From: an uncultured Neisseriaceae bacterium
GTDB lineage: Bacteria > Pseudomonadota > Gammaproteobacteria > Burkholderiales > Neisseriaceae
NCBI GenBank assembly: GCA_946481965.1
Contig: CAMLPN010000012.1
Span: 1-49,445 of the forward strand
DNA length: 49,445 bases
Reading direction: 5' to 3'
Under the pieces are notes generated by a model, which did no database searches, was not told the DNA's origin, and worked only from the letters and a program-made list of their open reading frames with translations. The position numbers were made by a program, and so were the translations under genes. Shown in pieces: positions 9,779 to 19,222 of this stretch (position 1 is the first letter of the stretch; each line of letters opens with the position of its first letter).

Positions 9779-10924
9779 ATGACGAATCGAACAATACGTG
9801 CTGTAGCCTCTGCTTTGATTATCAGTTTAACAATAAGTCCACTTGTTGAAGCTAAACGTTTGGGCAGTGGAGGCAATCGTGGCATTTACAGACCTTCTTA
9901 TTCTAATGGTTCGTATTCACGCTCTTATTCAAATTCTAGAAATACCTCAAACCAGAATGAAGCCACTTCTTCACGTCGTTTAGGTCAGGGTGAAAATCGA
10001 GGTTTGGCTCGTTCTAATGATAAATCTGCCGGTAATAATAGCCAATCATCTTATAATCGCTCTCAGTACGATTCTAACCGCTCCGTAAGAAATAATAATT
10101 CCGTACCTCCGCGACGAAGCAATGGCATAGGAAGAACGATCGCAGCCGGAGCAGCTGGTACAGCGCTAGGGCTATTGGCAGGACATAGTATTGCGAACGC
10201 TAATAATCATAATAATCAATCTATACCCGCTACAACAGAAAACGATAGTCAAATTAATGCTAGCAGTAATAGTTTACCCACTAATAGCTCAGATTCGGAC
10301 GTTTATCAGAATCAAACTAATAATGTTGAGCAACATCAAGGTGGGGTTAGTTTGTTCTGGTTGATTATGATCGCATTAATTGGCTTCTATTTCTATCGAC
10401 GTCACGTTGCCAAAAAGAATCGAACATCGAATCCTTATGTTAGTCATCACAATAGTGATTCCATTCACCGATCTGATTTACATACCCAAAATAGTAGTCA
10501 GACCAATATTTTTGGTCGTAAATTAAACAATAATTTAAACGATCCAACCGTAACTTTCATGGCAGATGGCAGTAATCCAGAAGTTTTTTTACGTTTCGCG
10601 CGCCAACGTTTTAATCATGTTCAGGCAATGAATACTGCTGCTAATGTGGAAGAAATACGCCCATATTTCACACCTGACATGTTCGACTCAATACGAGCAG
10701 ATATTTTAAATAATCAGGATGTTGCTGAATTTTACGATTTACATAATGAATTAGTGAATTGTGTGGAAGAAAACGGCATGTATATCGCTAGTGTCCGATT
10801 CATTGGCATGGTAAGCGAAGAATTAGGCAGTGCCAAAAAACCGTTTAGTGAGGTTTGGCACTTTGTTAAACCTGTTGGTAGCCATCAGGACTGGCAAATT
10901 GCAGGGATTCAGCAGGATTATTAA
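9779..10924 (+). CDS. Tim44-like domain membrane protein
   Basis: A 381-residue protein. Residues 1-25 form a signal peptide ending VEA. A low-complexity Ser/Asn/Arg-rich region follows and contains two copies of the motif RLGxGxNRG (near 27-35 and 67-75). A glycine/alanine hydrophobic hairpin near 122-140 and a transmembrane helix near 190-207 precede a C-terminal Tim44-like domain (about 250-381) with EVFLRFARQRFNHVQAMNTA. Proteins of this type are widespread in betaproteobacteria; their function is unknown, and a role in membrane translocation is only inferred from mitochondrial Tim44. I moved the start from 9722 to ATG 9779 because it begins the signal peptide and has GAGAAAG upstream. 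It is flanked by terminators, so it is probably monocistronic. Confidence 0.8.
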   Translation: MTNRTIRAVASALIISLTISPLVEAKRLGSGGNRGIYRPSYSNGSYSRSYSNSRNTSNQNEATSSRRLGQGENRGLARSNDKSAGNNSQSSYNRSQYDSNRSVRNNNSVPPRRSNGIGRTIAAGAAGTALGLLAGHSIANANNHNNQSIPATTENDSQINASSNSLPTNSSDSDVYQNQTNNVEQHQGGVSLFWLIMIALIGFYFYRRHVAKKNRTSNPYVSHHNSDSIHRSDLHTQNSSQTNIFGRKLNNNLNDPTVTFMADGSNPEVFLRFARQRFNHVQAMNTAANVEEIRPYFTPDMFDSIRADILNNQDVAEFYDLHNELVNCVEENGMYIASVRFIGMVSEELGSAKKPFSEVWHFVKPVGSHQDWQIAGIQQDY

Positions 10925-11010
10925 CTGTCTTATCTTAAATAATGACTCTTGAGCTGCCGTTAATAAATCGCACTTTCTTATTCAGGTAGCAAATATCATT
11001 AAAAATAATA

Positions 11011-11037
11011 AACGCCAGCTAAGCTGGCGTTTTGTTT
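11011..11037 (+). terminator. Rho-independent terminator of the Tim44-domain gene
   Basis: AACGCCAGC (11011-11019), loop TAA, GCTGGCGTT (11023-11031), then TTTGTTT. It is preceded by an A-rich stretch, so it could also work for the opposing cls transcript, although cls ends 250 nt away. The rest of the gap to 11287 shows nothing identifiable. Confidence 0.85.
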
Positions 11038-11287
11038 ATTTTAAATGATAACTACCTGATTGCAATTATTCCCAAAATCTAACTAAATAAATACTTCGAA
11101 ATACATTTATAGATTACCTATTGATTCAGTTTAGGAAAAAGATATGCTCCTTTCCATAGCATTATTATTTCAAGATAATTAAAAAGCGTAATTCATAATT
11201 GCAAACGTATTGAAATCATATCATAGACTATATTTTTCAGACCAAAATAAGCATTAAGTACATGATTAACATATAAAAACGATCACT

Positions 11288-12781
11288 TTACAATAAAGGT
11301 CCTACTAATCGTACAGTATTTTCTACTAATCCCCACCATTTTGCTCTGGCTTGCCAGGACTTCAATTCAATGTATTCACACTCTCTTAAATAACTAGATT
11401 GCATCTTGACAATCTGATCAGTCATATTTTTATCATAGATTGCCAGGCTAATTTCCATATTCAAATAGAAACTGCGCATATCCATATTAACCGTACCAAA
11501 CAAAGCATAATCGGTATCCACAGTTAAAGTTTTAGCGTGTAATAATCCCCCCTTAAACAGCGCTATTTTTACGCCGGCCTGCAAAAGTCTGGGATAATAG
11601 GCTCGCGAAGCATATTTCACCAGTTTTGAATCTACAGCCTCTGGTACGATCAGCGTCACATCTACCCCACGCGTAGCAGCGGTCGTTAAAGCCATTAATA
11701 AGGCTTCATCAGGAACAAAATAGGGGGTAGTGATAATAATACGGCGCGTTGCTGCATGAATAACACTGACAATTGTATCGTAAATAACGGGACTGCCCTG
11801 TTCTGGTGCTGAAGGAATGACTTGCACCACAATACCATCCTGATCCTGTTGTGAAACTTGCAGATTATGTAACAGTTCTTTCTTACCGTAGCTGTCCAAC
11901 CAACGTTGCACTTGAAGTAAATTAGATTCAGTTTCTACGGCCATATCACCAGCAAATATAGCTGCCAGTGGCTGTACCAGACTGCCTTCACCTCTTATCA
12001 TGACATCGACCCATTTACCAACTCCGGCATTTTTCTTAAAAAAATTTGGATCCACTAAATTAAAACTACCGGTATATGCAATTTTCTGATCAATAACAGC
12101 AATTTTTCGATGATTACGCAAATCAGCACGAACAAAAAACGTCCGCCAAAGTTGGATGGGTAAAGCCTCAGTCAGAGATATCCCTGCCGCTCGTAACTTT
12201 TGTGGCCATTCACTGCGCCAAAAACGGGCACTTCCCACACTATCAACCAACATACTGGTTACAACGCCACGTCGCGCTGCCTCCATCACATCCTGCAGCA
12301 AATCAATGATGGTTCCCTGTGCGTCTACAATATAGAACGCCAGCAAACAACTGATTTTTGACTGCTGAATATCTTGCCGTAAAGCAGTTATAATTTCTTC
12401 ATCATGAGTCAGTAATTGCAACCGATTAAATTCTGTGGCTTCAAACCCTGTTTTATTAGCAGCAATCTGACTAATACCATGATAACGTTCGTCCAGACCA
12501 CTATAGGCGTGGTAATTAAAATCATGCAGATAAGTTTGACTAAAATTTTGATAGAACCGTACCAACTCTTTTTGACGGCGCAACCGTCGTGTACCCAGAC
12601 GTGGTTCACCAATAAGCAAATAGCCTATCGCCCCCAACAGAGGAAATACCATTAACATTAAAATCCATGCCACTGTAACACCAGTATTTCTTTGGTGGTA
12701 CAGCACGCGTATAACTAATATCGTTACAAGAGCAATATGAAAGAGAACGAATATTTCTGCCCATGGAATATTATGTAACAT
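11288..12781 (-). CDS. cls: Cardiolipin synthase, ClsA type
   Basis: A 497-residue phospholipase D superfamily enzyme that joins two phosphatidylglycerols into cardiolipin and glycerol at the inner membrane. Two N-terminal transmembrane helices (about 10-28 and 36-57) are followed by two HKD catalytic motifs: HRKIAVID (His224, Lys226, Asp231) and HAKTLTVD (His415, Lys417, Asp422), each followed by the GS/GT-x-N segment. Length and layout fit ClsA. Nothing is missing. It is alone on the minus strand, with the decayed pentapeptide gene lying upstream towards hemE. Confidence 0.95.
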   Translation of the reverse strand: MLHNIPWAEIFVLFHIALVTILVIRVLYHQRNTGVTVAWILMLMVFPLLGAIGYLLIGEPRLGTRRLRRQKELVRFYQNFSQTYLHDFNYHAYSGLDERYHGISQIAANKTGFEATEFNRLQLLTHDEEIITALRQDIQQSKISCLLAFYIVDAQGTIIDLLQDVMEAARRGVVTSMLVDSVGSARFWRSEWPQKLRAAGISLTEALPIQLWRTFFVRADLRNHRKIAVIDQKIAYTGSFNLVDPNFFKKNAGVGKWVDVMIRGEGSLVQPLAAIFAGDMAVETESNLLQVQRWLDSYGKKELLHNLQVSQQDQDGIVVQVIPSAPEQGSPVIYDTIVSVIHAATRRIIITTPYFVPDEALLMALTTAATRGVDVTLIVPEAVDSKLVKYASRAYYPRLLQAGVKIALFKGGLLHAKTLTVDTDYALFGTVNMDMRSFYLNMEISLAIYDKNMTDQIVKMQSSYLRECEYIELKSWQARAKWWGLVENTVRLVGPLL

Positions 12782-13138
12782 AAAAAAATTAACCTGCTTT
12801 TCTGAAAATAATCAGATATCAATCAAATTTGAACAACTATTATAATAGCCAACACCATAAAGTTTTTACTATATCATTAATATATGCATCACTTTTTTAA
12901 AATTTTTAGCCCTAAACGGTTATAATTAAATTTCTATTCTTAATTAACTATTCATCTATTGAAAATTAACAATATTGTCAAAAATCCTAAAAATTTCTTT
13001 CGATATTTTTTAATTTAACCGTACCAAAATTAGAAATAGCATCAATATATTTATTTAAATTAAAAATTTTTAGGGAGTTTGTAATAATCTATCTTTTATC
13101 TAATATTTACTATTTTCCTTTTTTTAGAATTAACCATT
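12782..13138. other. AT-rich spacer upstream of cls
   Basis: This spacer lies between cls and the pentapeptide pseudogene. It is extremely AT-rich, with many short A and T runs. It should contain the cls promoter, but no pair of elements rises above the background. I see no gene. Confidence 0.4.
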
Positions 13139-13660
13139 CTATTGCTGCTTTTCTATCTGTATTATATTTTCTTTACTATTTAAAATTTCTAACCAATCAA
13201 AAAATTATAGTTTTTAAATTTACAGCATCTGTAAAATATCTATATTCACTTTTACATTTTTTCAACTATCACATTAGCGAAAATATCATTTTGAAATTGA
13301 TCTTTTAAATGTGGTCGCAGAAAACTAGGTTTTTGCTAAACGACTATGACTCAAATCAGTTTCTTTAAATATACAATCAAAAAATCTGTTCTGAATAAAT
13401 GAGCCATGCTCAATTCAATTTGGTGAAATTTCGTATTACCTGCTACAGATTTTTTACCCTGAGATTTAACCAATACAGTTTGAGAAAAGTTAATATTTAA
13501 GAGAATGCTAGATTTTAAATCGACATTATCTAAATCAGTATCTGGTAAATTGATCTGTTTACCACAACTAGCAAAAGAATTTATCCATACTTGATGGTCA
13601 GCAATTTTTTATATATTTATATTTAATTTTTTATTGTTATCATCCACTTTAAATTTCGAC
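13139..13660 (-). pseudogene. Decayed pentapeptide-repeat protein gene
   Basis: On the minus strand, consecutive frames give a protein with a five-residue period: DLDNV, DLKSS, ILLNI, NFSQT, VLVKS, then TKFHQ, IELSM, AHLFR, TDFFD, CIFKE, TDLSH, SRLAK. Leu or Phe falls at the centre of each unit, as in pentapeptide beta-helices. The reading frame is broken by a TAA near 13606, by loss of one T in a T run near 13380, by a TAG just after SRLAKT, and by further shifts before the remnant ends (LNSKENIIQIEKQQ, stop 13139-13141). No start codon or ribosome site survives. The product may have resembled the pentapeptide-bearing DUF2169-type proteins of type VI secretion loci, but that is a guess. Confidence 0.65.
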
Positions 13661-13715
13661 TACTTCATATAAAGTCTGGATTTAATCAATTAGAAACCTT
13701 TATGTCATGATGGAA

Positions 13716-14780
13716 CTAATCAGTATGATAACGAACAGATATACGATGTACCGTCTCAACCATAAAAGCAATTTGCTCAGGATCGGTATACTGGTTTATA
13801 CCATGTCCGAGATTAAATACATGTCCACTTCCATGTCCATATTCAGCGAGCAGACGTTTAATTTCAAGCTCAAGACAATCCTGACTACCAAATAACGCTA
13901 GCGGATCCAGATTGCCCTGTAAGGCAACTTGAGTACCTACACGCTGTCGTGCTTGCTGCAAATTAACGGTCCAGTCCGTACCCAAAGCATCTGCCCCTGA
14001 TTGCGCCAATTGTTCAAGCCATAGCCCGCCCCCCTTAGTGAATATCACCACTGGTACCTGCCTATTTTCTGCCCGCCGGTTTAATCCAGAAACTACCTGC
14101 TGCAAATAAGGTAAATCGTACCTTTTAAATGCAGCATCACTGAGAATTCCCCCCCAGGTATCAAATATCTGCACAGCCTGTGCACCTGCTGCTATCTGTT
14201 CATTCAGATACTCCGTTACAGTTTGTGCATTAATTTGCAGAATTCGCTGCAATAAATCAGGTCGACGATACATCATCGTTTTCAAATGGCGAAAATCGCG
14301 ACTTCCGCGTCCCTCGACCATATAACAAGCCAAAGTAAAGGGACTTCCTGAAAAGCCTATCAACGGAACACTACCATTTAACGCTCGTCGGATACTAGTT
14401 ACAGCATCGAATACATAGCGTAATTTACTCATATCCGGCACTTGCAGACTGTTTATATCCTCTTCATTCTGTAAAGGTCGTTCAAACCGTGGTCCCTCTC
14501 CTTCAACAAAATGCAAACCCAATCCCATAGCATCAGGAATAGTTAAAATATCCGAAAACAAAATGGCCGCATCAAGTGCAAACCGATCTAACGGTTGTAA
14601 TGTCACCTCAGTAGCCAAATCAGTATTATGACAAAGATCCAGAAAACTACCGGCTTTAGCACGGCTGGCGCGATATTCTGGCAGATATCTTCCTGCCTGT
14701 CGCATTAGCCAAACAGGAGTATATTTAACCGGCTGATTGAGTAGAGCTCGTAAGAAAGTATCGTTTTTTAAAACTGTCAT
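13716..14780 (-). CDS. hemE: Uroporphyrinogen decarboxylase
   Basis: HemE removes four carboxyl groups from uroporphyrinogen III to give coproporphyrinogen III in the cytoplasm. The 354 residues match the family length. The N-terminal signature [11 protein letters not shown] lies at 27-37 with the substrate-binding arginines, [14 protein letters not shown] is near 79, and [16 protein letters not shown] is near 145. It is the last gene of the hem run, 57 nt after hemY, with AAGGT before the ATG. No strong terminator follows; the pseudogene remnant begins 56 nt downstream. Confidence 0.96.
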   Translation of the reverse strand: MTVLKNDTFLRALLNQPVKYTPVWLMRQAGRYLPEYRASRAKAGSFLDLCHNTDLATEVTLQPLDRFALDAAILFSDILTIPDAMGLGLHFVEGEGPRFERPLQNEEDINSLQVPDMSKLRYVFDAVTSIRRALNGSVPLIGFSGSPFTLACYMVEGRGSRDFRHLKTMMYRRPDLLQRILQINAQTVTEYLNEQIAAGAQAVQIFDTWGGILSDAAFKRYDLPYLQQVVSGLNRRAENRQVPVVIFTKGGGLWLEQLAQSGADALGTDWTVNLQQARQRVGTQVALQGNLDPLALFGSQDCLELEIKRLLAEYGHGSGHVFNLGHGINQYTDPEQIAFMVETVHRISVRYHTD

Positions 14781-14837
14781 ATTGACCTTATCATGATTAC
14801 ATTTTGCTACGTAATCATTTGCTTAATTTGCTTACCA

Positions 14838-16040
14838 TCAGAATTCGTCATCTCTACTGAGCGTCGTCAAAACCTGATTACGTTGCTCTTCAGCTGCCTT
14901 CAGCTGACCAGACTGCTCGTATACTTTAGCTAACAATAATCTAGCAGCATTATTATTACTAACTTTCAAACTATCTTCTAGATAGCTTTTAGCCTTACCC
15001 CATAATTGCTGTTCATAACTTAACTGACCTAATAGCAACAGCAAATCAGGATCCTGGGCACGAATTTCCAACCATTTTTCTGCCACTTCAATATTTTTTT
15101 GCTGATCTTTAACACTGGAATATTGATTGGCCTCATGGAACAAAGGTAATAAAGACGAATTAAAATGGTACGGATAGAATTTTTTCACAGATTTTACAGC
15201 CTGAGCATACATACCCAGCTGAAGATATTTTTTGACGATATCAACACACAGCTCATTTTCGCATTCATCTTCTGGAATCACCTTAAGACTATGTTTTAAT
15301 TCAGTTGGATCATGTGCATCAGCCAATAAATGCCGATACGCCCAATGACGATAAGATGAAAGTTCATTATCACTCAGTGCATCAGCTCGACTCAGTTTAT
15401 CAACCTGCTGCAACACACCGTGAGCATCACCTTGTTCCCAATCATAACGTAATTGTAGTTTAGCCACTTGCGTCAGATTAGGACTGATTTTAGTAGCTGC
15501 TTGTAACGCTTTTTGCGCTTTTTCTTCATCATGTTGAGCTAATGCAGAATGAGCCAATAACAAGTAACGCGATAACTGTTGTTTTTCAGGTAGTTTAGCT
15601 ATTTCATCCAGATAATGATCGCGTTTAGCTATATCACCCATCTGATCAGCACTATGAGCAGCCAGTAATAATGCTAATGCACGACTTTGCTGACCCTGTT
15701 TATTACGCAAAACACGTTCTGCTTCCCGCTCAGCAAACTGGAATCGACCTTCAAAAAAAGCCAGACCAGCAAGATTTAAAGCTGTTTCTACCTGGTGACG
15801 TTGATGATGAACACGCCATTGACTCCATTGTCGTGGTAAATGTACTAATCCCATCACCAAACGCAATGAAATATACAACAGCACTACTGTCAGTAAAACA
15901 ATAGCAAAAAACAAATGCAAATTAATACGCATCAGTGTTTGTTCAACGACAATGTAAACATCACCATTGAAATAACTACCACCAACGACAATAGCCACAG
16001 CAATGACAAATAAAATAATCAGCCATAATAAAGATCTCAT
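14838..16040 (-). CDS. hemY: HemY, TPR-containing inner-membrane protein of the heme cluster
   Basis: A 400-residue protein of the proteobacterial HemY type, which is not the Bacillus protoporphyrinogen oxidase of the same name. Two N-terminal transmembrane helices lie at about 3-21 and 40-62. They are followed by the HemY_N region (AERVLRNKQGQQSRALALLL) and tetratricopeptide-like helical repeats to the C-terminus. It is thought to organise late heme-synthesis enzymes at the membrane, but its biochemical role is not settled. The start overlaps the hemX stop by 4 bp, indicating translational coupling. Confidence 0.88.
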   Translation of the reverse strand: MRSLLWLIILFVIAVAIVVGGSYFNGDVYIVVEQTLMRINLHLFFAIVLLTVVLLYISLRLVMGLVHLPRQWSQWRVHHQRHQVETALNLAGLAFFEGRFQFAEREAERVLRNKQGQQSRALALLLAAHSADQMGDIAKRDHYLDEIAKLPEKQQLSRYLLLAHSALAQHDEEKAQKALQAATKISPNLTQVAKLQLRYDWEQGDAHGVLQQVDKLSRADALSDNELSSYRHWAYRHLLADAHDPTELKHSLKVIPEDECENELCVDIVKKYLQLGMYAQAVKSVKKFYPYHFNSSLLPLFHEANQYSSVKDQQKNIEVAEKWLEIRAQDPDLLLLLGQLSYEQQLWGKAKSYLEDSLKVSNNNAARLLLAKVYEQSGQLKAAEEQRNQVLTTLSRDDEF

Positions 16041-17431
16041 AATGCATGTTCTCCCTGAATAGCCGAACTAGCAGGATTATCTGCTACATTATTTTCAGAG
16101 CTGGCACTATGCGACGGCGTTGCACTAGCAGCTGAAGCCGGCAGTATTCCTACAGCTGAAGCACCAGAATCAGGCAAGGCTGTTGACATATCCATTCCAG
16201 ATTGTTTCTGATAATCGCGCACAGCTGTCAAACTGGCATATAGAACATTATTTTCCTGAGTATTTTGAATATTTAATAATTTTAATTGATTCAACTCTTT
16301 GAGCCATGACTGAGTCGAAACTGAAGTAGCATCAAAATACTGTTTAACCGCCGTTTCGGCACTATTCAGATCAGCCACATAGACCTCTCCACGCCGTTGC
16401 AATAAGGCAATACGTGCATCAAGCAAACGTAAACGCAGATTTTCACGAACAAAAAAAGTCTGTTCTGGTGACAACAACATGGAATCATTATGATTGAGAT
16501 GACGTATTTCAACCATGCCACGTAGCGAATGCAGGGTATTTTGCCAGGTGCGTCGCCACCACGATGAGTTAGGATTAATAATCGGTGCTGCCTGATTATT
16601 ACTAGGCTGAAGTTGATTATCTATCATCAATGGCAAACCAGCTATTGCCGATTCAAGTCGGTTTAATCGTAAGGACACACTGGCCACATCCAGATAGGGA
16701 CGATTTTTCAGATTTTCCAAATCACTACTGATAGCTTTTTTGATAGGTAATAATTGTGGCTGATCAAAACGCGATAAGCGATTATCCAAATTTTCCAAAA
16801 CGCCTACTGCTACTGGAACATTACCGGATATAAGCAATTGCTGCGAAGCCAGGTTTAGCGTGGCTTCAATTTCATCAACGAGCCAGTCCGAACGCGATTT
16901 TACCAATTCATGATAGGCACGGTTTAACTTATCCACGCTATCGCCCTGATTTTTCTGTTGTTGCTGTAATTCTTGCAACTGCCGTGTTAATTCATCAACC
17001 CGCGCCATACTATTTTGAATCGTCGCTATATTTCTACCAACATCAATACCTGCCGTATCGATTTTATGATCAAACTGCAATTGTTGGTTTTTAAGTAAAT
17101 TTTGGCCTTCTACAAACAGAAAACCACTGGCACCTAAGGCCAATATTGATAAAACTAACGCACCAACAGCTATTCCTTTACCACTGGAATGTTTTTGTTT
17201 CACGGATGATTGGGGATTAGGGTTTGTGTGTTCAGGCATCTTAGATCCAGTTATATTTTTTTGGGAAACCGTGTTTTGCTGCAAATCTTGTTTAGTGGCA
17301 TTTTGTGTTTTGGATGAATCAGCATCAGATTTCTCTGCAAGTAGCTTAACTTCACCTTGTTTATTGACAATCATAGGTGGCTGCTGAGATTCAGGTTGCT
17401 GCTTTGATTGATCATCTTGATGTTCACTCAT
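16037..17431 (-). CDS. hemX: HemX, membrane-anchored protein of the heme cluster
   Basis: A 464-residue protein. Residues 1-80 are polar, Gln/Lys-rich and disordered-looking. One transmembrane helix lies at about 86-107, followed by a coiled coil (about 130-170, QLQELQQQQKNQGDSVDKLN). The helical HemX domain spans about 175-400, and there is an Ala/Ser-rich tail. HemX proteins are often annotated as uroporphyrinogen-III C-methyltransferase, but no SAM-binding methylase motif is visible here, so I treat that label as wrong for this gene. It starts 49 nt after hemD and overlaps hemY by 4 bp. Confidence 0.85.
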   Translation of the reverse strand: MSEHQDDQSKQQPESQQPPMIVNKQGEVKLLAEKSDADSSKTQNATKQDLQQNTVSQKNITGSKMPEHTNPNPQSSVKQKHSSGKGIAVGALVLSILALGASGFLFVEGQNLLKNQQLQFDHKIDTAGIDVGRNIATIQNSMARVDELTRQLQELQQQQKNQGDSVDKLNRAYHELVKSRSDWLVDEIEATLNLASQQLLISGNVPVAVGVLENLDNRLSRFDQPQLLPIKKAISSDLENLKNRPYLDVASVSLRLNRLESAIAGLPLMIDNQLQPSNNQAAPIINPNSSWWRRTWQNTLHSLRGMVEIRHLNHNDSMLLSPEQTFFVRENLRLRLLDARIALLQRRGEVYVADLNSAETAVKQYFDATSVSTQSWLKELNQLKLLNIQNTQENNVLYASLTAVRDYQKQSGMDMSTALPDSGASAVGILPASAASATPSHSASSENNVADNPASSAIQGEHAL

Positions 17432-17480
17432 ACGGTATACTCCCTATTCATGATGGGGTAAGCAGTCAGAACAGATAAAA

Positions 17481-18203
17481 CTATTCTTTTCTACATGAAT
17501 GCAAAAAATCTAATCCACGCTGTAAATTGGGTACCAACTTAATAAATACTCCATATTGTCGCAATGCTTCAACAATACGTGGATGATGAACTAAGTATAG
17601 CAAGCTTTTGCTAAGTGCGTGCAAATCAGGCGGTAATTGACCAAACCATGCTTTAACCGCTGCTGTGGTCGTCAAATAAATTGCCTGTAAATTTTTCTCT
17701 TTCTTGACCATAGACCAGTCAAGTATTTGTGGAATACGTTCATAAACTTCTGCTACCTCAACTTCCCAACCTAAAGTCTTGAGATGACTTGGCAACCAAT
17801 TGCGCCCACCCATCCCATTTACCAGCAAAAATTTACCTTTTTGCTGTAGCCAAAGTGGCAAACGTGCAACAGCTTCACTATCACATCCATCTTCAGGATA
17901 AACAATTTGCGTAAAACCATGATTATATAATGCATTTGCAGAAGCCTTTCCCACTGCAACATGTATACACTGCAAATTTTTAGGTACAAACTTTTCTGCA
18001 AGATAGACAGTCGCTGGGCTATTCCACAACATAACATCGGTATTGAGACATTGCGCAGACAGATCAGTAAGCGCCAAAAGATCTGGCTTAAGATTTAAAT
18101 ATTCTAATAGAATAGGATTCCATCCTGCCTCTCTGCATAGCTGCATATCTGTGATGGCAGATAATTGTGGCCGGACTAAAATTACACCAGGTAGAGTTTT
18201 CAT
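17481..18203 (-). CDS. hemD: Uroporphyrinogen-III synthase
   Basis: HemD cyclises hydroxymethylbilane with inversion of ring D to give uroporphyrinogen III. The protein is 240 residues, within the family range. The sequence is weakly conserved as usual, but VLVRPQL at the N-terminus, VAVGKASANALYNHGF near 82 and LLVNGMGGRNWLPSHLKTLG near 126 fit the two-lobed fold. The ATG overlaps the hemC stop by 4 bp (18200-18203), so the two consecutive enzymes are translationally coupled. Confidence 0.92.
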   Translation of the reverse strand: MKTLPGVILVRPQLSAITDMQLCREAGWNPILLEYLNLKPDLLALTDLSAQCLNTDVMLWNSPATVYLAEKFVPKNLQCIHVAVGKASANALYNHGFTQIVYPEDGCDSEAVARLPLWLQQKGKFLLVNGMGGRNWLPSHLKTLGWEVEVAEVYERIPQILDWSMVKKEKNLQAIYLTTTAAVKAWFGQLPPDLHALSKSLLYLVHHPRIVEALRQYGVFIKLVPNLQRGLDFLHSCRKE

Positions 18204-19132
18204 GAAACCGATAATACAGAAGCTATTAACTTCTGTGCGCCTTGCTGTATCAGTTTATCTGCAACTTTTACTCCTAGTTGTTTCGCTTTATCGACAGGTG
18301 CCTGAGCAGCTGCCCGCAAAATGATAGAACCATCTGGAGAGGCAACCAAACCTCTTAAATGAAGAATATTAGATTTTTTTACACAATACGCTGCCAGAGG
18401 GATTTGACAATTGCCTCCCAGCTTTAGTGCCAGCGAACGTTCAGCCATTACACAGGCAGACGTAATAGAATGATGGAGAGGTTTTAATAAAGTCTGTAAA
18501 TCAGTACGATGTGTGGCCACTTCTATTGCCAGTGCACCTTGCCCAACTGCCGGCAGCACCTCTTCTGTTTTAAGATATGTTCTAATACGTTGCTGTAAAC
18601 CAAGTCTTTCCAGACCAGCAGCAGCAAGAATTATGGCATCATAATCACCTTTATCTAGCTTATTCAGGCGCGTCTGTACATTGCCGCGTAGAGATTTAAT
18701 TTGTAAATGGGGATAAAGTGCCTGAATTTGAGCAGCACGTCTTAAACTAGAAGTGCCAACCACTGCCTGTGGGGGTAAACTGCCCAAATTTTCAAAATAA
18801 TTAGAAACAAATGCATCAAAAGGATTAGCACGTTCAGTTATAGCAGCCAAAACAAACCCACTGGGTAATTCCATCGGCACATCTTTAAGCGAATGCACAG
18901 CAATATCAGCAGTTTGCTGCTGCAGAGCATATTCAAGTTCTTTAATAAACAGCCCCTTACCACCAATCTTCGCTAAAGATTGTGTTAATAGCCGATCACC
19001 ACGTGTCGTCATTCCTTGAATATAAATCTCTAAATCAGGATAAAGTAACTGCAAACGCTGCTGAACAAACCGTGCCTGCCACATCGCTAATGCACTTTCA
19101 CGAGTAGCAATAACTAAATGATTCTGTGCCAT
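18200..19132 (-). CDS. hemC: Porphobilinogen deaminase (hydroxymethylbilane synthase)
   Basis: HemC polymerises four porphobilinogens into hydroxymethylbilane. I start it at ATG 19132 (MAQNHLVIATRESALAMWQ), giving 310 residues, because this aligns with the family N-terminus. The GTG at 19171 would add 13 hydrophobic residues with no conservation. Visible motifs are IATRESALA, the VHSLKDVP catalytic segment near 79, RRAAQ near 131 with substrate-binding arginines, and GGNCQIPLA, where Cys242 binds the dipyrromethane cofactor. It is followed by hemD with a 4-bp overlap and preceded by the sirtuin gene. Confidence 0.95.
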   Translation of the reverse strand: MAQNHLVIATRESALAMWQARFVQQRLQLLYPDLEIYIQGMTTRGDRLLTQSLAKIGGKGLFIKELEYALQQQTADIAVHSLKDVPMELPSGFVLAAITERANPFDAFVSNYFENLGSLPPQAVVGTSSLRRAAQIQALYPHLQIKSLRGNVQTRLNKLDKGDYDAIILAAAGLERLGLQQRIRTYLKTEEVLPAVGQGALAIEVATHRTDLQTLLKPLHHSITSACVMAERSLALKLGGNCQIPLAAYCVKKSNILHLRGLVASPDGSIILRAAAQAPVDKAKQLGVKVADKLIQQGAQKLIASVLSVS

Positions 19133-19222
19133 ATAAAAGCTGAAAATATGGAAAATTATAGATTTTAACACCTACCAGCAAAAGTTTAATAAATTAATAA
19201 TCTGCTTGAATACCAAATCTCT

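Noticed and set aside
14149-14155. Run of seven C (G on the coding strand) in hemE
   Set aside because: It encodes conserved Trp-Gly-Gly in an essential enzyme and is short for slippage, so a switching role is unlikely.
16037-17431. HemX as a uroporphyrinogen-III methyltransferase
   Set aside because: The name is often transferred in annotations, but no SAM-binding methylase motif is present and the protein is a membrane-anchored helical protein.
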